From: Streptosporangiaceae bacterium
GTDB lineage: Bacteria > Actinomycetota > Actinomycetes > Streptosporangiales > Streptosporangiaceae
Direction: 5' to 3'
Assembly (NCBI GenBank): GCA_030045215.1
Contig: JASIBJ010000321.1
Location: 1-16,518, forward strand
DNA length: 16,518 nucleotides
How positions within the stretch are numbered: position 1 is the stretch's first letter; the number at the start of each line of letters is the position of its first letter. This document shows, in pieces, positions 13,565 to 16,518 of the stretch. A program made the translations under genes and the position numbers. The notes beneath the pieces are model-generated. The model had not been told where the DNA came from. It ran no database searches and saw only the letters and a list, made by a program, of their open reading frames with translations.

Positions 13565-14460
13565 CATAGCAGATTCTCTATGATTGTGCGGCATGGCGCG
13601 GACCGGAGGAAGTCGCCGAATGCTCGCGCCGCGGGCCGCCGCAGGCTGGCTTGCGGGAAGAGCACATGCCACGGCCGGCTCAGGGGCGTGCCCGGAACGC
13701 TGATCGCCGTGAGCGTTCCCTCGCGCAATTCACGCGCGACGGCGAACCGGGAGATGAGCGTTACCCCGAGACCGACCGCCAGGCCCTGCTTGACAGCGCC
13801 ATTCGAGCCGAGCGTGAGCAGTTCCGGGGTGAAGTCGCCGCCGCCGCTCATGCCCAGATCAGCCAGCAACCGTTCGGTGGCCAGCCGGGTGCCAGAGCCT
13901 TCCTCCCGCAACAGCCAGGGGGTATGTGCCAGGTCGGCGGGCGCCTGCTTGCCCACGACCAGCAGGTCGTTCCCGACGAACGGGTAACCGATCAGCCTGC
14001 GGCCAGGAGGCCTGCCGCCGATGCCTATATCGGCGCGTCGTGCCTCGAGCCGCTCGAACACTGTGGCCCTGTTGCCCACCTCGAGCAGGATGCTGACCTC
14101 AGGATGCTCCCGCCGGTAGGCCTGGATCAGCGGCGGTACCAGGTACTCACCGGCCGTATTCACGGCGACGAGACGGATCTTGGACCGCTCCGGGTGCGCT
14201 GCCTCCTGGGCCGCGTTCCTGCCCTGCTCGAGCAGGCCCAGCACTTCGGCAGCGTACGGGGCGAACGCCTCGCCCGAAGGAGTCAGCCTGACGCCGCGGC
14301 CATGCCGCTCGAACAAAGGGGCGTCCAGCTCGCTGGCAAGCGCAGCGACCGCGGCCGACACCGACGGCTGACTGACCAGCAAGTGGCCCGCCGCGGCGTG
14401 GACGCTGCCGGTGCTGCGCACGGCCAGGAAGGCGCGGATCTGGGTGAGCGTGATCGCCAT
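13564..14460 (-). CDS. cbbR: LysR-family regulator, CbbR-like
   Basis: 298 residues. The N-terminal winged HTH (about 3-62) reads LTQIRAFLAVRSTGSVHAAA, SQPSVSAAVAALASELDAPLFERHGRGVRLTPSGE. A substrate-binding-like effector domain follows (IRLVAVNTAGEYLVPPLIQAYRREHP, ADIGIGGRPPGRRL, NGAVKQGLAVGLGVTLISR). Located directly before rbcL, it is the expected activator of the Calvin-cycle genes, CbbR. Uncommonly, it lies on the same strand as rbcL with a 54-bp gap, whereas cbbR is typically divergent. GAGG lies ~8 nt before ATG 14460. The symbol rests on context plus family; the effector is not identifiable. Confidence 0.85.
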   Translation of the reverse strand: MAITLTQIRAFLAVRSTGSVHAAAGHLLVSQPSVSAAVAALASELDAPLFERHGRGVRLTPSGEAFAPYAAEVLGLLEQGRNAAQEAAHPERSKIRLVAVNTAGEYLVPPLIQAYRREHPEVSILLEVGNRATVFERLEARRADIGIGGRPPGRRLIGYPFVGNDLLVVGKQAPADLAHTPWLLREEGSGTRLATERLLADLGMSGGGDFTPELLTLGSNGAVKQGLAVGLGVTLISRFAVARELREGTLTAISVPGTPLSRPWHVLFPQASLRRPAARAFGDFLRSAPCRTIIENLL

Positions 14461-14502
14461 CGCATGCCACCTCGTGCCTCGTCGTGTACGAGCCCGACCC
14501 TA

Positions 14503-14539
14503 GCTGGCCGGTGCGTGCTGGCCGGTGCGTGCTGGCCGG
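14503..14539. repeat. 14-bp tandem repeat, 2.6 copies
   Basis: GCTGGCCGGTGCGT occurs twice exactly (14503-14516, 14517-14530), followed by a partial third copy GCTGGCCGG (14531-14539). It lies in the divergent region between the LysR gene and the nitroreductase gene, 43 bp upstream of the LysR start. It may be replication slippage or a regulatory spacer. Confidence 0.8.
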
Positions 14540-14561
14540 AGCGGCGGTTCGGCACCGGCGC

Positions 14562-14575
14562 GGGACACAAGTCCT
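14562..14575. promoter_or_regulatory. DosR/DevR-like dyad before the nitroreductase gene, site 1
   Basis: GGGACACAAGTCCT: inverted halves GGGAC and GTCCT around ACAA, one base from the pattern GGGNCNNNNGNCCC and close to the mycobacterial form GGGACTWWAGTCCC. It is about 90 bp before ATG 14666 and is followed by a second copy centred 22-23 bp away. It could also influence the divergent LysR gene. Confidence 0.5.
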
Positions 14576-14583
14576 TCCGCTTA

Positions 14584-14597
14584 CGGACCTCGGTACC
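14584..14597. promoter_or_regulatory. DosR/DevR-like dyad before the nitroreductase gene, site 2
   Basis: CGGACCTCGGTACC agrees with GGGACC-NN-GGTCCC at 12 of 14 positions. It is centred two helical turns from the site at 14562-14575. Pairing at this distance is how DosR dimers bind cooperatively in mycobacteria. Confidence 0.4.
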
Positions 14598-14665
14598 TGC
14601 ACTGCGGCCGGCCATGAGCATTGAGTTGGCGTAAAGCCACTGTCAGCAGGACAGCGGGAGACGCC

Positions 14666-15700
14666 ATGAACATCACCGTCGATCCCGAACTGCGGCCGCT
14701 GCACACGGCAGACGAGGTGACTGCCTACGTTGTGGCCACTGCGGTGTGGGCTCCGTCAGTTCACAACACTCAGCCGTGGCTCTACACCGCCGAGAACACC
14801 GAGATCACCCTCCGGGCCGACGCCGGCCGGCAACTGGCCGTGGCCGATCCGGGTGGTCGCGAGATGATGATCAGCTGCGGGGCGGCGCTGTTCACCGCGA
14901 AGCTCGCATTGCGGTCGCTCGGGTACATACCCGAGACGCGCGTGCTGCCCGATCCCGGCGACCCGCTGCTGGTCGCCCGGCTGCGGTGGCGCCGGCGGGC
15001 CCCGGTGGCGGCACGGGAAGAGCGGCTGCTCAGCCAGGTGACGCGCCGGCGGACGCACCGGGGCGGCTTCGAGCCGGTGCCGCCGCCAGCAGGCCTCATC
15101 GAAGCCCTGCGGGCAGACGCGGCCCGCTACGACGCTGCGCTGCGCGTGGCCATCACCGATCAGGCCAGGGCGGCCCTTGCCGCCATTACCGAGATGGCCG
15201 ACCGCGTCGAGCGTCTGGACAGCGCATACGTCCGCGAACTCGCGGCGTGGGCGCCGCCACCTGGCAGCGCCCGGCTGGACGGCGTCTCTCCGTCGGCGTA
15301 CCCGGCTCACATCGAGCACACCAGCCCGTATTTCCCTGGCCGCGACTACTCGCTGGGCCGCGGCTGGGGCCTGCCCTTCCCGGCTCGTATTTCAGCCACC
15401 AGGTTCACCGGGCTGGTCTGCCTGCTGACCACGCCCGCAGACAGTCCCGCCGCCTGGGTCAACGCGGGCCAGGCGCTCCAGTCCATCCTGCTCACCTCCG
15501 CGGCCTGCGGAGTGGCTGCCGCGCTGCATAGCCAGCCCGTCGAGGTCGGCTGGCTACGGGCGGCCATCCGCACTCAGCTCGGCGACGGCAGCTTCCCGCA
15601 GCTGGTCCTCCGGCTCGGAACCGTCATCCAGGACGCGATCAGCATCCGGCGCCCGGTCCCGAGCGTCCTCACCGGGACCCGCGAATCGGGTTCCGGTTAA
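14666..15700 (+). CDS. Acg-family FMN-binding nitroreductase-like protein
   Basis: 344 residues. The diagnostic APSVHNTQPW motif (29-38) is where the first FMN contacts lie in Acg (Rv2032) and Rv3131-type proteins. ADAGRQLAVADPGGREMMISCGAALFTAKLALRSLGY follows, then a C-terminal half with ISATRFTGLVCLLTT, WVNAGQALQSILLTSAACGVAAALHSQPVE and PQLVLRLGT. Acg proteins are diverged nitroreductases that bind FMN but often lack enzyme activity, and in mycobacteria belong to the DosR regulon. ATG 14666 is chosen because GGGAG lies ~6 nt upstream; the frame is open further back. Paired DosR-like dyads lie ~70-100 bp upstream. It converges on the PPOX-fold gene. Confidence 0.88.
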   Translation: MNITVDPELRPLHTADEVTAYVVATAVWAPSVHNTQPWLYTAENTEITLRADAGRQLAVADPGGREMMISCGAALFTAKLALRSLGYIPETRVLPDPGDPLLVARLRWRRRAPVAAREERLLSQVTRRRTHRGGFEPVPPPAGLIEALRADAARYDAALRVAITDQARAALAAITEMADRVERLDSAYVRELAAWAPPPGSARLDGVSPSAYPAHIEHTSPYFPGRDYSLGRGWGLPFPARISATRFTGLVCLLTTPADSPAAWVNAGQALQSILLTSAACGVAAALHSQPVEVGWLRAAIRTQLGDGSFPQLVLRLGTVIQDAISIRRPVPSVLTGTRESGSG

Positions 15701-15706
15701 AGTCAG

Positions 15707-15743
15707 CGGACTCGGACGATCTCGGCGCCCGAGCCTGAGTCCG
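15707..15743. terminator. Nested hairpin between convergent genes, candidate terminator
   Basis: CGGACTC (15707-15713) pairs with GAGTCCG (15737-15743), and inside it CTCGG (15721-15725) pairs with CCGAG (15729-15733) around a 3-nt loop. It sits just after the nitroreductase stop and before the convergent PPOX-fold gene's end. There is no T-run, as is common in high-GC actinobacteria, so function is uncertain. Confidence 0.4.
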
Positions 15744-15799
15744 GCTGCTCGGGGTGATTCTTCTCCTCGCGCCAGAGGACCTCACAGGCGATGTCGCGG

Positions 15800-16228
15800 C
15801 TAGCCAGCGCCCGGTATCCGCCGACCGGTCATCGAAAGCGCGCGAATCCGCACCCAGAAGGGCCGCTCCATGCCGCTGGCCCATGGATGCAGGCCGCCCC
15901 GGCTCAGCCTCTCGACTTCGGACTCCTGGTAGACAGCCTCCGCGCGGCCAGTGACGAGAACGCTCCAGCCGGTATGAGTCTGCTCGTCATAATGATCGGC
16001 TTCGAACGCAGCGACGCCTTCCTGCTCGGCGGCGGATAGCTTCGATCCGCGCGCGGTGCAGAAGACCGGGTCCTGTCCGTCCATCAGATGATTGACGGGC
16101 AGCATGATGATCTCGCCATCCGCGACGAGGCCCACCCGCCCCACCGGCACTGACGCAAGTAGTCGCAGGCACTCCTCAGAGTTCAGGACCTCAAGTCCTG
16201 CGCGGTCTGTGGGATGTTCTGTCACCAT
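15800..16228 (-). CDS. Pyridoxamine 5'-phosphate oxidase (PPOX)-fold FMN/F420-type flavin protein
   Basis: 142 residues of the short split-barrel family. The start GLEVLNSEECLRLLASVPVGRVGLVADGEIIMLPVNHLMDG is the typical N-terminal strand pair (VGRVGLV, PVNH), followed by GSKLSAA, VAFEADHYDEQTHTGWSVLVTGRAEAV and WVRIRALSMTGRRI. Such proteins bind FMN or F420 and are usually not true PdxH enzymes. Rv3129-type homologues belong to the mycobacterial DosR regulon. GGAG lies ~8 nt before ATG 16228. Two DosR-like dyads lie in the ~175-bp upstream region. It is cytoplasmic; the substrate is unknown. Confidence 0.85.
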   Translation of the reverse strand: MVTEHPTDRAGLEVLNSEECLRLLASVPVGRVGLVADGEIIMLPVNHLMDGQDPVFCTARGSKLSAAEQEGVAAFEADHYDEQTHTGWSVLVTGRAEAVYQESEVERLSRGGLHPWASGMERPFWVRIRALSMTGRRIPGAG

Positions 16229-16329
16229 CGCCCGCTCCGCTCATGTATGGCGCCCCGATCCGCCTCGGGCCCGCCGCTGCCACGAATAACCTGCACGTCA
16301 GAGTTGCTGTTCGCCTCAGGCTACGGGCA

Positions 16330-16343
16330 GGGGCCGAAGTCTC
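16330..16343. promoter_or_regulatory. DosR/DevR-like dyad upstream of the PPOX-fold gene, site 1
   Basis: GGGGCCGAAGTCTC on the plus strand (GAGACTTCGGCCCC on the minus) differs from GGGNCNNNNGNCCC at one fixed position. It lies ~100 bp before the PPOX-fold gene. The partner copy is centred about 22 bp further upstream. Confidence 0.42.
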
Positions 16344-16351
16344 AAGACGCC

Positions 16352-16366
16352 CGGACCTTTGGCACC
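16352..16366. promoter_or_regulatory. DosR/DevR-like dyad upstream of the PPOX-fold gene, site 2
   Basis: CGGACCTTTGGCACC matches GGGACCTTTGGTCCC at 12 of 15 positions. The centre-to-centre distance to the site at 16330-16343 is 22-23 bp, the same as between the two sites before the nitroreductase gene. Confidence 0.4.
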
Positions 16367-16404
16367 AGCCTGTCTGACCTGGCAGGAGAAGGTAGGGCCT
16401 TTGT

Positions 16405-16518
16405 TCAGCTGTCGGGCGCGTCGAGGTGCCGTAGCGCCGGGCCAGTATAGATCTGCCTGGGCCGCGAGATCTTCTGCTCGGGGTCAGTCGTGCCTTCCTG
16501 CCATTGCGCCAGCCACCC
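16405..16518 (-). CDS. Citrate synthase, C-terminal end (partial)
   Basis: The last 37 residues of a gene entering from the right edge, ending at TGA 16407-16405. The segment [30 protein letters not shown] matches the C-terminus of citrate synthases (xWIAHWxExx...KIxRPRQxYTGPxxRxY), where the RPRQxYTG motif is highly conserved. The enzyme condenses acetyl-CoA and oxaloacetate; 2-methylcitrate synthase shares this tail. It is on the same strand as the PPOX-fold gene, 176 bp upstream of it. The gap holds DosR-like dyads, so the two are probably separately controlled. Confidence 0.7.
   Translation of the reverse strand, partial: GWLAQWQEGTTDPEQKISRPRQIYTGPALRHLDAPDS

Overview
The window is high-GC DNA with actinobacterial gene content: short intergenic gaps, GTG starts, TGATG/ATGA/GTGA stop-start overlaps, an ECF41/SigJ-type sigma factor, a DUF7455-like zinc protein, an Acg-type nitroreductase and a long two-tailed ribosome hibernation factor. 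It looks like a chromosomal segment of a soil-type actinomycete. The species cannot be named from the sequence. No rRNA, tRNA, CRISPR array or intact mobile element was seen.

Layout. (1) 1-1455, minus strand: a 29-codon membrane peptide, a short-chain dehydrogenase/reductase (SDR) and a truncated VC0807-like membrane protein coupled to the SDR by an ATGA overlap. A perfect 15-bp inverted repeat lies just upstream of the likely SDR promoter. (2) 1572-1772: the decayed DNA-binding end of a TetR regulator. (3) 1970-2836: a DMT/EamA-like transporter whose first membrane helix lies upstream of the first ATG. (4) 2855-5842: an ECF41 sigma module. A FAD oxidoreductase and the sigma gene overlap by GTGA and sit behind a near-ideal ECF41 promoter; a convergent NmrA-like reductase follows. 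(5) 6116-10818, plus strand: a stress/dormancy block with CBS-BON protein, DUF7455-like protein, baeRF-type protein, hibernation factor and phosphoribosyltransferase-hydrolase fusion. (6) 10821-14460, minus strand: a Calvin-cycle operon in the order LysR (CbbR-like), rbcL, rbcS, phosphoribulokinase, with 1-bp overlaps between the last three. (7) 14666-16518: an Acg-like nitroreductase, a PPOX-fold FMN protein and the C-terminal end of a citrate synthase.

How the parts may work together. Blocks 5 and 7 resemble the mycobacterial DosR (hypoxia/NO) regulon: homologues of Hrp1, Rv2629, RafS/Rv0079, Rv0571c, Acg and Rv3129 types. Dyads of the form GGGNCNNNNGNCCC lie before the DUF7455-like, baeRF, nitroreductase and PPOX genes, most as pairs about 22-24 bp apart. 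The CO2-fixation operon is embedded between these genes. My inference is an energy-starvation/hypoxia island coupling ribosome silencing and redox/FMN proteins with autotrophic CO2 fixation, as proposed for trace-gas-oxidising actinobacteria. No hydrogenase, CO dehydrogenase or DosR/DosS gene is visible here, so that link is a hypothesis.
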